From G963662675 sp963676845 (lineage in GTDB: Bacteria; Bacteroidota; Bacteroidia; Bacteroidales; Prolixibacteraceae), in NCBI GenBank assembly GCA_963676845.2, contig CAXXKK010000030.1:1-64000 (forward strand): a DNA stretch of 64,000 nt, read 5' to 3'. The notes under the pieces were generated by a model. The model was given only the letters and a program-made list of their open reading frames with translations, did not search any database and was not told the DNA's origin. Shown here one piece after another: positions 55,736-64,000 of the stretch (its first letter is position 1; the number at the start of each line of letters is the position of its first letter). A program made the translations under genes and the position numbers.

Positions 55736-57415
55736 TTATTTTTTATCGAACATTGTTGCTTTCTCATGAACGCCTATTACTGAACGTCCGGAAGCATCTG
55801 TGTTATTCTTGAATGATTCATCCCAAGCTAAAGCTTCTGCTGTACTACATGCAATTGATGGAACTGAAGGTACGCAAGCAGCTGCTTGATCTGAAGGGAA
55901 ATGTTCTGCAAAGATTGAACGGTAAAGGTATTCTTCTTTCGACATTGGTGTGTTAACTGGGAAACGATATTTGGCATTTGCCATCATTTCGTCGCTAATT
56001 TGTTCAGATGCAATTGCTTTTAATGTGTCAATCCATCCATAACCTACACCGTCAGAGAATTGTTCTTTTTGTCTCCATACAATAGATTCAGGTAGGCTAT
56101 CTTCAAAAGCTTTGCGAACTACCCATTTTTCAATGCGTCCGTTTCCAGCCATTTTGTCTTTTGGATTTAAGCGCATGGCAACATCCATAAACTCTTTGTC
56201 AAGGAAAGGCACACGTCCTTCAACACCCCATGCCGCAAGTGATTTGTTCGCGCGAAGACAGTCGTATAAATTAAGCTTACTAATTTTTCGTAGTGTTTCT
56301 TTATGGAATTCTTCAGCATTAGGTGCTTTGTGGAAGTATAGGTAACCTCCAAAAATTTCATCTGCTCCTTCACCTGTAAGTACCATTTTTATTCCCATTG
56401 ACTTGATAACACGAGCAAGCATATACATTGGAGTAGATGCACGTATTGTTGTTACGTCGTAAGTTTCAATGTGGTAGATTACGTCGCGAATGGCATCAAG
56501 TCCTTCTTGTATTGTATAATGAATTTCGTGATGAACTGTTCCGATAGCATCTGCTACTTTTTTTGCTGCAGCAAGGTCGGGAGAACCTTCAAGACCAATT
56601 ACAAAAGAGTGTAATTGTGGCCACCATGCTGCATGTTCGTCTCCTTCTTCAATGCGTGTCCCAGAGAATTTTTTAGCTAAAGCTGATGTGATTGATGAGT
56701 CAAGACCACCAGAAAGTAATACTCCGTATGGTACGTCCGACATTAATTGACGACGAACGGCGTTTTCCATTGCTTTTTTCAGCTCATCAATGCTGGTTTC
56801 ATTGTCTTTTACGTTTTCATAGTCCATCCAGTCTCGATTCCACCAACGTTTAATTTCGCCGTCTTTACTGTATAAATAACTGGCAGGAGGGAATTCCTGT
56901 ATTTTAGTACAAAAACCTTCCAGTGCTTTTAATTCTGAAGCTACATAAAAGTTTCCATGACCATCCCATCCCATGTATAATGGAATAATTCCGATGTGGT
57001 CACGTCCAATCAGGTATGCATCATTTTCAACATCATAAAGTGCAAAAGCAAAAATTCCATTTAGATCGTCAAGGAAATCAATTCCTTTTTCCTGGTATAG
57101 AGCCAAAATTACTTCACAGTCAGATCCTGTTTGGTATTCATATTTGTCTTTTGTTGCCTCTCTTATTTCGCGATGGTTGTAAATTTCTCCGTTTACACCC
57201 AAAATGAGTTTTTTATCTTTACTGTACAGAGGTTGACCTCCGGATTCAGGATCAACAATTGAAAGTCGTTCGTGAGCAATAATTGCTTTTTCACCGCAAT
57301 ATATTCCAGACCAGTCTGGTCCACGATGCCTGATTCGTTTCGATTGGTTTAAAACTTGAGGTCTTAATTCTTGTGAACTGATTTTTAAATCAAAAACGCC
57401 TACAATTCCACACAT
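55736..57415 (-). CDS. asnB: Asparagine synthase (glutamine-hydrolysing)
   Basis: This is a 559-residue enzyme that makes asparagine from aspartate, glutamine and ATP. The N-terminal glutaminase domain begins with the nucleophile Cys2 (MCGIVGVFD), and the synthetase domain has the PP-loop LLSGGLDSSITSALAKKF and the block MVLTGEGADEIFGGYLYF. Length and order match E. coli AsnB. The gene is monocistronic with an upstream AT-rich gap. Confidence 0.95.
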   Translation of the reverse strand: MCGIVGVFDLKISSQELRPQVLNQSKRIRHRGPDWSGIYCGEKAIIAHERLSIVDPESGGQPLYSKDKKLILGVNGEIYNHREIREATKDKYEYQTGSDCEVILALYQEKGIDFLDDLNGIFAFALYDVENDAYLIGRDHIGIIPLYMGWDGHGNFYVASELKALEGFCTKIQEFPPASYLYSKDGEIKRWWNRDWMDYENVKDNETSIDELKKAMENAVRRQLMSDVPYGVLLSGGLDSSITSALAKKFSGTRIEEGDEHAAWWPQLHSFVIGLEGSPDLAAAKKVADAIGTVHHEIHYTIQEGLDAIRDVIYHIETYDVTTIRASTPMYMLARVIKSMGIKMVLTGEGADEIFGGYLYFHKAPNAEEFHKETLRKISKLNLYDCLRANKSLAAWGVEGRVPFLDKEFMDVAMRLNPKDKMAGNGRIEKWVVRKAFEDSLPESIVWRQKEQFSDGVGYGWIDTLKAIASEQISDEMMANAKYRFPVNTPMSKEEYLYRSIFAEHFPSDQAAACVPSVPSIACSTAEALAWDESFKNNTDASGRSVIGVHEKATMFDKK

Positions 57416-57775
57416 ATTGCCAAAAATTTAATTGTGTTTCAAAAAAATCTAAATAATCTTAGAGACTTCAAAAATAATCCTTTTGTATTATAATCAAAGC
57501 TTGTGCTGACATTTTTCTTGTGCGGGTATATGAATGTTAACAAAAAAATTAAAAATTGTCAGTTTGTGTTTCAATTTGGAATATGAAAAATATTCAATAT
57601 CCCCTATTTTTTCATATGTGTGTTTTGAAAAATGTACTTGATTCTGTGGAGTGCCCCCTGTGTGTGTGGGTATTGTTTTTAAAATATGTGTTTTTTTGAG
57701 GAGAAGGGTAGAGGTGGGTAAATAAAAAAACAGACTGATTTCAGCCTGTTTTTTCATCTATTTTGAATATATTTT
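57416..57775. other. Intergenic region between ychF and asnB
   Basis: This gap holds the ychF terminator at 57725-57754 and the asnB upstream region. A GT-rich stretch (TGTGTGTGTGGG at 57660-57671) is the only local compositional oddity. The open frame at 57494-57757 has no protein support. Confidence 0.45.
57725..57754 (-). terminator. Rho-independent terminator after ychF
   Basis: On the minus strand AAAAAACAGGCTGA pairs with TCAGTCTGTTTTTT (one mismatch), ending in a T run. Confidence 0.8.
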
Positions 57776-58876
57776 TTACACATTAAACCTGAAATGCATA
57801 ATGTCTCCATCCTGAACAACATATTCTTTGCCTTCGATTGACATTTTTCCAGCTTCTTTACATGCATTTTCAGACCCCAGTGATATAAAGTCATTGTATT
57901 TAATTACTTCTGCACGAATAAATCCCTTCTCAAAATCGGAGTGGATAACACCAGCTGCTTGCGGAGCTTTAAATCCTTGTTTATATGTCCATGCACGAAC
58001 TTCTTTAACTCCAGCTGTAAAATAAGTTTCAAGCTTAAGAAGTTTATAGGCTGTTTTAATGAGTTTGTTTACTCCGGATTCTTCTAAACCAAGATCATCC
58101 AGAAAAAGCTGACGTTCTTCAAAAGTTTCAAGTTCTGCAATGTCAGCTTCAGTTGCAGCAGCTATAATTAGCATTTCTGCATTTTCATCTTTTATTGCTT
58201 CTTTCAGTTGATCTACAAATTTATTGCCGGTAATAACTGATGCTTCATCAACATTACACACATATAATATGGGTTTGTTTGTTAGCAACTGAAAATCCTT
58301 TGCAATTTTTTGATCAGCATCATCAATCTCAACAGTTCTTGCCGATTTCCCGGAGAGAAGAGCTTCTTTATAGGCTGATAGTATTTTTACATGCTTTTTA
58401 GCTTCAGGATCATTTCCTGTTCTTGCTTGTTTCTCAACTTTTGAGAGGCGTGCCTCAACTGTCTCAAGATCTTTTAATTGAAGTTCAATGTCTATGGTTT
58501 CTTTGTCTCTGACAGGATCAATAGTTGTGTCAACATGAGTTATATTTTCATTTTCGAAACAACGCAAAACATGAATGATTGCATCTGTTTCACGTATATT
58601 TCCAAGGAATTTATTCCCCAATCCTTCACCTTTACTTGCTCCTCGAACTAAACCTGCAATGTCTACAATCTCAACAGTCGTAGGAACTATTCTTTCGGGA
58701 TGAACCAAATCTGAAAGTTTATTCAATCGTTCGTCAGGAACGGTTATTACACCAACGTTGGGCTCAATCGTGCAAAAAGGGAAATTTGCAGACTGTGCTT
58801 TTGCATTTGACAGACAATTAAATAGTGTAGATTTACCTACATTGGGAAGCCCTACAATACCACATTTCAAAGCCAT
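57776..58876 (-). CDS. ychF: Redox-regulated ATPase YchF (Obg family)
   Basis: This is a 366-residue P-loop protein of the Obg family with ATP preference. Motifs are G1 GLPNVGKSTLFN, G3 DIAGLVRGASKGEG and the altered G4 NVDEA in place of NKxD, which explains the ATP preference. A C-terminal TGS domain follows (YKQGFKAPQAAGVIHSDFEK). It binds ribosomes and acts in stress responses. Start at 58876 and length are normal. It ends in its own terminator. Confidence 0.96.
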   Translation of the reverse strand: MALKCGIVGLPNVGKSTLFNCLSNAKAQSANFPFCTIEPNVGVITVPDERLNKLSDLVHPERIVPTTVEIVDIAGLVRGASKGEGLGNKFLGNIRETDAIIHVLRCFENENITHVDTTIDPVRDKETIDIELQLKDLETVEARLSKVEKQARTGNDPEAKKHVKILSAYKEALLSGKSARTVEIDDADQKIAKDFQLLTNKPILYVCNVDEASVITGNKFVDQLKEAIKDENAEMLIIAAATEADIAELETFEERQLFLDDLGLEESGVNKLIKTAYKLLKLETYFTAGVKEVRAWTYKQGFKAPQAAGVIHSDFEKGFIRAEVIKYNDFISLGSENACKEAGKMSIEGKEYVVQDGDIMHFRFNV

Positions 58877-59123
58877 TATATCTATTTCTAAAATTTGAGC
58901 TGCAAAGTTAAACGTTTTTCCAAATTATTAAGTGAAAATGAATTATGATCGTTTTAAATTAACTTACTGTCGATGTGTTCTTACTGATAGTTCTGTTTGA
59001 GTTTTTCACTTATTTGTTAAGAGTTGTAAATACAAGTCTTAAAGTGACGTTAAAATTCATCACAACTCAAAAGTTTTCATCCAAATTTCTTTTCTTTGAA
59101 GTAATAAAGCCAATAGTTGAATA

Positions 59124-59675
59124 ATGCTCAGCGATCAGGAAATAATCGAAAACCTTAGTGAAGAAGCTAAAAGGCAAGATGCTTTTCGTTCTCTTGTGAA
59201 AAAATATAAGGAAAGGCTTTATTGGCATGTGAGAAAAATTGTCATGAATCATGACGATGCAGATGATATTTTGCAAAATACATTTTTAAAAGTTTGGAGA
59301 AATATAGACTCTTTCCGGGCAGATTCCGGGTTGTATACCTGGTTATACCGCATTGCTACCAACGAATCACTAACTTTCCTTCAACAAAAGAAAAAGAAAA
59401 CATTTTGGGGTACTGATGAAGAAATCAATGAATATTTGCTTGAAAATCTTCAAACAGATCCCTACTTTGATGGCGATGATATTCAGCAAAAATTGCAGGA
59501 AGCAATAACGACTTTGCCGGAAAAGCAAAGGATTGTTTTTAATATGAGGTATTTTGATGATATTAAATATCAGGATATGGAAAAAATATTGGAAACCTCT
59601 GAGGGAGCATTAAAAGCGTCCTATCATCATGCAGTGAAGAAAATTGAAGAACATTTAAGATCAGGCGATTACTGA
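59124..59675 (+). CDS. ECF-type sigma factor, second locus
   Basis: This is a 183-residue sigma factor with region 2 (NHDDADDILQNTFLKVWRNI) and region 4 (TLPEKQRIVFNMRYFDDIKY). It resembles the stress sigmas of this phylum and not the FecI type, since no FecR or TonB genes follow. Two small genes follow on the same strand, a membrane protein and an exported protein, and together they look like a sigma, regulator, sensor trio. Confidence 0.92.
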   Translation: MLSDQEIIENLSEEAKRQDAFRSLVKKYKERLYWHVRKIVMNHDDADDILQNTFLKVWRNIDSFRADSGLYTWLYRIATNESLTFLQQKKKKTFWGTDEEINEYLLENLQTDPYFDGDDIQQKLQEAITTLPEKQRIVFNMRYFDDIKYQDMEKILETSEGALKASYHHAVKKIEEHLRSGDY

Positions 59676-59742
59676 TAAAATTAAAATTTGAGTTAAACTT
59701 TCTTATAAGATAATAGTCAAAAAGGAAATTAAATATTAAAGA

Positions 59743-60195
59743 ATGAAAAATCCTTCAAGATATCCAAAAGATAACCCATTCCGTGTGCCGGATGGTTATT
59801 TTGAGAATATGGAAGATCGCGTTGATGCATTTATCGCTATGGAGGAAAGCAACGATTCTCAAAAATCAAAGGTGATACGCATGTTGAAACCAATGTTGGG
59901 TCTGGCTGCTAGTTTCGTTCTGGTATATTTACTTGTATCCTATCCATTGCATAAAACAAAATCTTATCAAGTGGCAATTCAATCAACAGAAGAAACGATT
60001 GAAGCTGGAGAAGATTATATGCTTGATGTTTATAAGGATATTCTTGCTGATCCTATGTTTTTTGATGAAAGTTTTTTTTGGGAAGCTTTAGCTGGAGAAG
60101 AAACTGTAGAAAATGATTTTGAATCTGACGAAATTATTTCTATTGTTGTATCAGAGATTGATGATTATGTGATTTATGCAGGATTAACTTATTAA
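59743..60195 (+). CDS. Single-helix membrane protein, likely anti-sigma factor
   Basis: This 150-residue protein has a cytoplasmic N terminus (RYPKDNPFRVPDGYFENMED, a motif often seen in Bacteroidetes proteins in this position), one helix (about 49-67, MLGLAASFVLVYLLVSYP) and an acidic periplasmic tail. Its place right after an ECF sigma gene suggests an anti-sigma role; no formal anti-sigma motif is visible. The next gene begins 5 bases after its stop. Confidence 0.65.
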   Translation: MKNPSRYPKDNPFRVPDGYFENMEDRVDAFIAMEESNDSQKSKVIRMLKPMLGLAASFVLVYLLVSYPLHKTKSYQVAIQSTEETIEAGEDYMLDVYKDILADPMFFDESFFWEALAGEETVENDFESDEIISIVVSEIDDYVIYAGLTY

Positions 60196-60200
60196 CACGG

Positions 60201-60650
60201 ATGAAAAGATTAATAATAATTATTGTATCGTTTTTTGTTGTTTCATTTGGCTACGCTCAAAGTGGGAATGATGAGAATGATGGTTACGAAAGGTACCGGT
60301 CTTTGAGAATATCATTTATGACCGAAAAAATGGAGTTAACCCCTGCTGAAGCTCAAGGGTTTTGGCCTGTTTTTAATGAATATGATAGAAAACGAACCGA
60401 AATTCAGATGACACGTAGGGATGAGGAGGTAAAAATCATTGAAAATTATGATGCCTATAGTGATGCTGAATTTAAAAAGATGAATGATAGTATAATCGAT
60501 TTATACGTGCAGGAAGCTACTTTAATGAAAGAGTATAATCAAAAGTTTCTGGAGGTATTACCTGCGAGGAAAGTAGTTTTAATTGGAAAGTTAGAAAATG
60601 ATTTCCGATTTAATATGATTCGCGAATTTCGAGAACAAGATGACGATTAG
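60201..60650 (+). CDS. Secreted Spy/CpxP-like helical protein
   Basis: This is a 149-residue exported protein with a signal peptide (1-19, VSFGYAQ). The mature part is charged helix with MTEKMELTPAEAQGFWPVF, similar in layout to the LTXXQ-type Spy/CpxP sensors and metal-stress sensors. It lies at the end of the second ECF sigma group and would be its periplasmic partner. A terminator follows at 60691-60727. Confidence 0.7.
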   Translation: MKRLIIIIVSFFVVSFGYAQSGNDENDGYERYRSLRISFMTEKMELTPAEAQGFWPVFNEYDRKRTEIQMTRRDEEVKIIENYDAYSDAEFKKMNDSIIDLYVQEATLMKEYNQKFLEVLPARKVVLIGKLENDFRFNMIREFREQDDD

Positions 60651-60690
60651 TAAATAATACGGGGATATTAACCTAGATTTCAGTTTTATG

Positions 60691-60727
60691 AAGATGGATC
60701 ATTAAATAATGGTTCATCTTTTTTTTA
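60691..60727 (+). terminator. Rho-independent terminator after the ECF group
   Basis: AAGATGGATCATT pairs with AATGGTTCATCTT (two mismatches, one a G-U pair) around AAAT, followed by a T run. Confidence 0.75.
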
Positions 60728-60856
60728 CTATTTTGATATCTTTTCAGAGATATTTTATCCATTTGTAAACTTATGAACCAGTATTAGTCAAAAATGTTGT
60801 ATAAACAGACGAATGCACCTATCTTGGGAAGGTAACAAAAAGAAAAAATCAAAAAT

Positions 60857-61759
60857 ATGGAGAATATATATCTGGAAAAGCTACCTCCATTTCTGGAAAA
60901 GATCCAGCCCATTGAGATTATACCAACAAAAGCAGTTCCTTCTTTTAAAAGGGACAAGGATATTAAAGCAGTAATTTTTGATATTTACGGTACTCTGATT
61001 ATTTCTGCTTCTGGGGATATTATGCAGTCTTCATATGATGCATCTATGTTTAAAGATGCTTTGGAAAAATCGGGTTTTGCTATTAATGTTGATGTCGAAA
61101 AGTTGATAGATATTCATCCCATTTTTGAAAAAGAAGTCATTGACGGTAAAGAGAACTCACGTAAAGAAGGTGTTCCTTTTCCTGAATTAAATATCGTTGA
61201 GGTTTGGAAAAGAACACTTGATAAAGCAGAAAAACAGGGAATAATAAAAAAGGCGGGAGATGTTGATTATAGGTTGTTTACTTTCATATTTGAATTGAAT
61301 AGCAATCAGGTATGGCCAATGCCGGGACTAAAAGAGGCTCTTGCCGGAATAAAATCAAAAGGTTATCCCATGGGGATTGTTTCCAATGCTCAGTTTTATA
61401 CTCCCGTAATCATGAATTACTTTTTGTATGATGAGATTAAAGGAGATGAATTTCTGGATGGTTTTGAAAAAGATCTTTCAATTTTCAGTTATAAAATGCT
61501 AAAAGGGAAACCCGATACATCTGTATATGAGGTCTTAATTGATCCGCTTAAGAAAAGAGGTTTAAAACCTGAGAATGTTCTGTATGTAGGAAACGATATG
61601 CTGAAAGATATTTATGCTGCGTCACAAGTTGGATTTAAAACTTGTTTTTATGCAGGAGATATGAGGGCTTATCGTTTGCGTGAAGATCATCCGGAAGCAT
61701 CGAAAGCTAACCCGGATTATACAATTACAGAACTCAATCAATTAAATCAAATATTGTAG
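60857..61759 (+). CDS. HAD-superfamily phosphatase
   Basis: This is a 300-residue HAD hydrolase. Motif I is IFDIYGTLI, where the second Asp is replaced by Tyr, which is usual in some subfamilies. Motif II Ser/Asn is in GIVSNAQFYT, the Lys in KMLKGKPDTSVYE, and motif IV in LYVGNDMLKDIYAA. The first of three linked genes, it is followed by a GT81-like synthase and a GH13_18 phosphorylase. From this context it could dephosphorylate glucosyl-3-phosphoglycerate. By sequence alone it is only a HAD phosphatase. Confidence 0.75.
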   Translation: MENIYLEKLPPFLEKIQPIEIIPTKAVPSFKRDKDIKAVIFDIYGTLIISASGDIMQSSYDASMFKDALEKSGFAINVDVEKLIDIHPIFEKEVIDGKENSRKEGVPFPELNIVEVWKRTLDKAEKQGIIKKAGDVDYRLFTFIFELNSNQVWPMPGLKEALAGIKSKGYPMGIVSNAQFYTPVIMNYFLYDEIKGDEFLDGFEKDLSIFSYKMLKGKPDTSVYEVLIDPLKKRGLKPENVLYVGNDMLKDIYAASQVGFKTCFYAGDMRAYRLREDHPEASKANPDYTITELNQLNQIL

Positions 61760-61785
61760 GCTAATAACAAATAAAAACAATTGAC

Positions 61786-63009
61786 ATGGGAGATTTTCAT
61801 CAGAATGGTAGTATAACTACACTGCATAACCTAAATTATTCAACAATTGAATACCTGGAGAAGAAGTTATTAAAATTCTCAAAACGCAGAAAAATGGGAT
61901 TAATAATTCCAGCTTTATACTCGGAGTTGGAAAAGCCTGCATTGAAGAATATTGTAGATATTTTGAAAGATGTTCCATATATCAATGAAATTACGATTGG
62001 GCTCGACAGGGCAACAGAGGAGCAATATGCACATGCAAAGGAATACTTCTCAATTTTGAATAATGAACACACAAGGTGTAGGGTTATTTGGAATGAAGGT
62101 CCCCGGATGATGGCATTAAAGAAGAAATTTGAAGAGAATAAAATCTATACAGGTGAACCTGGAAAAGGTCGTAATGTGTGGTTTTGTTTTGGATATATGA
62201 TTGCTTCTGGTCGTTCTGAAGCAATTGCCTTACACGATGCTGATGTTATTACTTACAGTCGCGATATGTTGGCTCGTCTATTTTATCCTGTTGCTGACCC
62301 TACTTTTAATTATAAGTTTTGTAAAGGTTATTATTTCCGTTCTGATGGAACTAAGCTTAATGGTCGTGTTACTCGTTTGATGGTAACTCCATTAATTCGT
62401 TCGTTGATGAAAATTTTCCCTGCTAATGAGTATCTTGATTTTCTTGATTCATTCAGATATATTTTGGCTGGTGAATTCTCAATGCGTGCTGATATTATGA
62501 AAACGGTACGTATCCCATCAGATTGGGGGCTTGAAGTAGGTATTCTTTCAGAAGTTCGCAGGAACAACGCAATCAGCCGTATTTGTCAGGTTGAAATAGC
62601 AGACGGTTACGATCATAAACATCAGGAAGAATCATACGATAATCCTGAGGCAGGCCTTTCAAAAATGAGTTTCGATATTGCTCGTAACATTTATGCAAAA
62701 CTTGCTACACAAGGCTATGTCTTTAGTAAAGGAATTTTCCGCACGGTTAAGGCAACTTATTTGAGGTTAGCCTTGGATATGGTAGAGCAATATGCTGCTG
62801 ACGCAACAATTAATGGGTTAGCGATGGACAGGCATAAAGAAGAGCAAACTGTTGATGTTTTTGCTCAAAATATATACAGATCAGGTGTGCAATATCTGGA
62901 AAATCCGGACTTAAGGCCTTTTATTCCATCGTGGAAACGGGTAATGGATGCCATTCCAGATGTACTTGATGAATTTAATGATATTGTAGAAAAGGATAAC
63001 GCAATGTAG
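61786..63009 (+). CDS. Glucosyl-3-phosphoglycerate synthase-like glycosyltransferase (GT81 type)
   Basis: This is a 407-residue GT-A glycosyltransferase. Features are the early block IGLDRATEEQYAHAKEYF, GPRMMALKKKF with the GKG-bearing GEPGKGRNVWFCFGY, the metal-binding DxD in ALHDADVITYSRDML, and KFCKGYYFRSDGTKLNGRVT in the acceptor region. These resemble GpgS, which joins glucose from a nucleotide sugar to 3-phosphoglycerate. Mannosyl-3-phosphoglycerate synthase is the main alternative. It lies 26 bases after the HAD gene and 16 before the GH13 gene, so one operon is likely. Confidence 0.75.
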   Translation: MGDFHQNGSITTLHNLNYSTIEYLEKKLLKFSKRRKMGLIIPALYSELEKPALKNIVDILKDVPYINEITIGLDRATEEQYAHAKEYFSILNNEHTRCRVIWNEGPRMMALKKKFEENKIYTGEPGKGRNVWFCFGYMIASGRSEAIALHDADVITYSRDMLARLFYPVADPTFNYKFCKGYYFRSDGTKLNGRVTRLMVTPLIRSLMKIFPANEYLDFLDSFRYILAGEFSMRADIMKTVRIPSDWGLEVGILSEVRRNNAISRICQVEIADGYDHKHQEESYDNPEAGLSKMSFDIARNIYAKLATQGYVFSKGIFRTVKATYLRLALDMVEQYAADATINGLAMDRHKEEQTVDVFAQNIYRSGVQYLENPDLRPFIPSWKRVMDAIPDVLDEFNDIVEKDNAM

Positions 63010-63025
63010 TTATAGTTAGTGTTGT

Positions 63026-64000
63026 ATGGATATTAGATTGAGGACGAAGATTATTAATCGGTTAAACCGAATTTACAATAAGAATTTAAGTGATGAATGG
63101 CTGGAAGGTTTTCTTCAATTTGTAGAAGATCGAAGAAATAAACAACCCCGATCAAAACCTGTAATGAATGAGAAAAAGGTTTTTCTAATTACCTATGGGG
63201 ATGTTTTGTCGAAAGAAGGAGAGACGCCTTTAAAGACCTTAACCAACTTTTCAAATGAATATTTGAAGGGTGTGGTTTCTACCATTCATATTCTACCATT
63301 TTTCCCTTACAGTAGCGATGATGGTTTTTCTGTCATGGACTTCTATCAGGTTAATCCTGAGTTGGGAGATTGGGATAATATTGAAGAGTTGGAAGAAAAC
63401 TTCTTCCTGATGGCAGATTTGGTTGCCAATCATGCCAGTAGTAAAGGAGTTTGGTTTAAGCAATTTCTAAAAAATGAAGCTCCCGGTAAAGATTACTTTT
63501 TTGTGCCGGAAGAAGGCTTTGATACATCTTCGGTAATTCGTCCGCGAAGTACTCCTTTATTGTCGGAGTATGAAACAAGCGAGGGACTCAAAAAAGTATG
63601 GACAACTTTTAGTGCTGATCAGGTAGATTTGGATTATTCCAATCCTGAGGTGTTAACGGAGATGATCAATGTTTGTCTTTTCTACATGTCAAAAGGAATT
63701 CGAGTAGTACGGCTCGATGCCATTGCTTTCCTGTGGAAGGCTTCGGGAACCGATTGTATGCACGAGCAGGAAACCCACGAAATTGTTTGCTTGTTCCGTG
63801 ACATTATGGATTATTGTTATCCGGGTGCCTTGTTGCTGACAGAAACCAATGTTCCACATAATGAAAATATCACCTACTTTGGTCTAGGCGATGAAGCTCA
63901 TCTGGTTTATCAGTTTGCTCTTCCTCCTTTAATTTTACATGCCCTGCATACTGGAAATGGAAAATTCCTTTCGCAGTGGGCAAAAGAATTGAACGATCCC
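63026..64000 (+). CDS. GH13_18 sucrose/glucosylglycerate phosphorylase-like enzyme (cut by window end)
   Basis: The gene starts at ATG 63026 and is still open at the window edge, with 325 residues present. The early block FLITYGDVLSKEGETPLKTL and VSTIHILPFFPYSSDDGFSV mark the GH13_18 (sucrose phosphorylase) group. The nucleophile Asp is in IRVVRLDAIAFLWK and the acid/base Glu in LLLTETNVPHN. Members phosphorolyse sucrose, glucosylglycerol or glucosylglycerate. Sharing an operon with a GpgS-like synthase favours glucosylglycerate, which is inference. About a third to a half of the usual length lies outside the window. Confidence 0.85.
   Translation, partial: MDIRLRTKIINRLNRIYNKNLSDEWLEGFLQFVEDRRNKQPRSKPVMNEKKVFLITYGDVLSKEGETPLKTLTNFSNEYLKGVVSTIHILPFFPYSSDDGFSVMDFYQVNPELGDWDNIEELEENFFLMADLVANHASSKGVWFKQFLKNEAPGKDYFFVPEEGFDTSSVIRPRSTPLLSEYETSEGLKKVWTTFSADQVDLDYSNPEVLTEMINVCLFYMSKGIRVVRLDAIAFLWKASGTDCMHEQETHEIVCLFRDIMDYCYPGALLLTETNVPHNENITYFGLGDEAHLVYQFALPPLILHALHTGNGKFLSQWAKELNDP

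Noticed and set aside
57494..57757. Open frame upstream of asnB as a small protein
   Set aside because: It overlaps the ychF terminator, has biased composition and no recognisable start or domain.
1..64000. tRNA, rRNA, insertion sequence, prophage or origin
   Set aside because: No cloverleaf, transposase, integrase, phage structural gene or DnaA-box cluster was recognised by eye; a covariance search was not possible.

Overview
The window looks like a chromosomal segment of a free-living, probably marine or sediment member of the Bacteroidetes (Bacteroidota), most likely near the Marinilabiliales/Prolixibacteraceae. This rests on AT-rich DNA, -7 promoter elements of the form TAnnTTTG, very few Shine-Dalgarno sequences, the ECF sigma / FecR / STN-TonB receptor cassette, the family-specific GlmU-like nucleotidyltransferase, DUF4492 next to cydAB, and a fused CcsBA cytochrome c maturation protein. 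The exact genus is inference.

Layout. 1-9.8 kb is a divergent respiratory and sulfur locus. On the minus strand lie a Rieske protein and a cytochrome b that reads on into a roughly twelve-heme cytochrome c. On the plus strand lies a seven-gene operon: a Tat-exported molybdopterin oxidoreductase, a four-cluster ferredoxin subunit, an NrfD/PsrC-type membrane subunit, two YeeE/YedE half-transporters and two membrane-anchored rhodanese-fold proteins. Both rhodaneses lack the catalytic cysteine, and in each the only cysteine is the very last residue of a shared GGC tail. 9.9-16.0 kb is accessory DNA: a glycine-zipper secreted protein, a 1275-residue LRR-Roc-COR protein with twenty nearly identical 66-bp repeats, a non-coding array of degenerate 21-bp repeats, a retropepsin-like protein and a small membrane protein. 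16.4-30.4 kb is mostly ordinary: a glycosyltransferase and flippase, an AlkD-like protein, a Bax inhibitor-1-like protein, two tandem acetyltransferases, ribosomal protein L31 type B, GlmU-like, Lon, two LytTR response regulators and an AI-2E-type permease. 30.8-33.9 kb is a cytochrome bd operon with two small accessory genes. 34-58.9 kb holds a PIF1-like helicase, an aminotransferase, two lauroyltransferase-like acyltransferases, a phosphodiesterase, an ECF/FecR/TonB locus, ccsBA, acyl-CoA synthetase, asnB and ychF. 59-64 kb has a second ECF sigma locus and a probable glucosylglycerate operon (HAD phosphatase, GT81-like synthase, GH13_18 phosphorylase cut by the window end).

How the parts work together. 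The 1-9.8 kb locus could couple periplasmic sulfur chemistry to the quinone pool: the Mo/FeS/NrfD complex exchanges electrons with quinone, the YeeE pair moves a sulfur species across the membrane, and the GGC-tailed proteins could hold sulfur on a mobile arm in the manner of SoxY. CcsBA (48.7-51.7 kb) would supply the heme attachment that the multiheme cytochrome needs, and cytochrome bd would serve low-oxygen respiration.

Data quality. At least fifteen single-frame breaks interrupt otherwise well-conserved genes, including Lon, and many sit in short homopolymers. I read them as sequencing indels, not as gene decay, and annotate such genes as single CDSs with the breaks noted. No tRNA, rRNA, CRISPR array, insertion sequence or replication origin was recognised.
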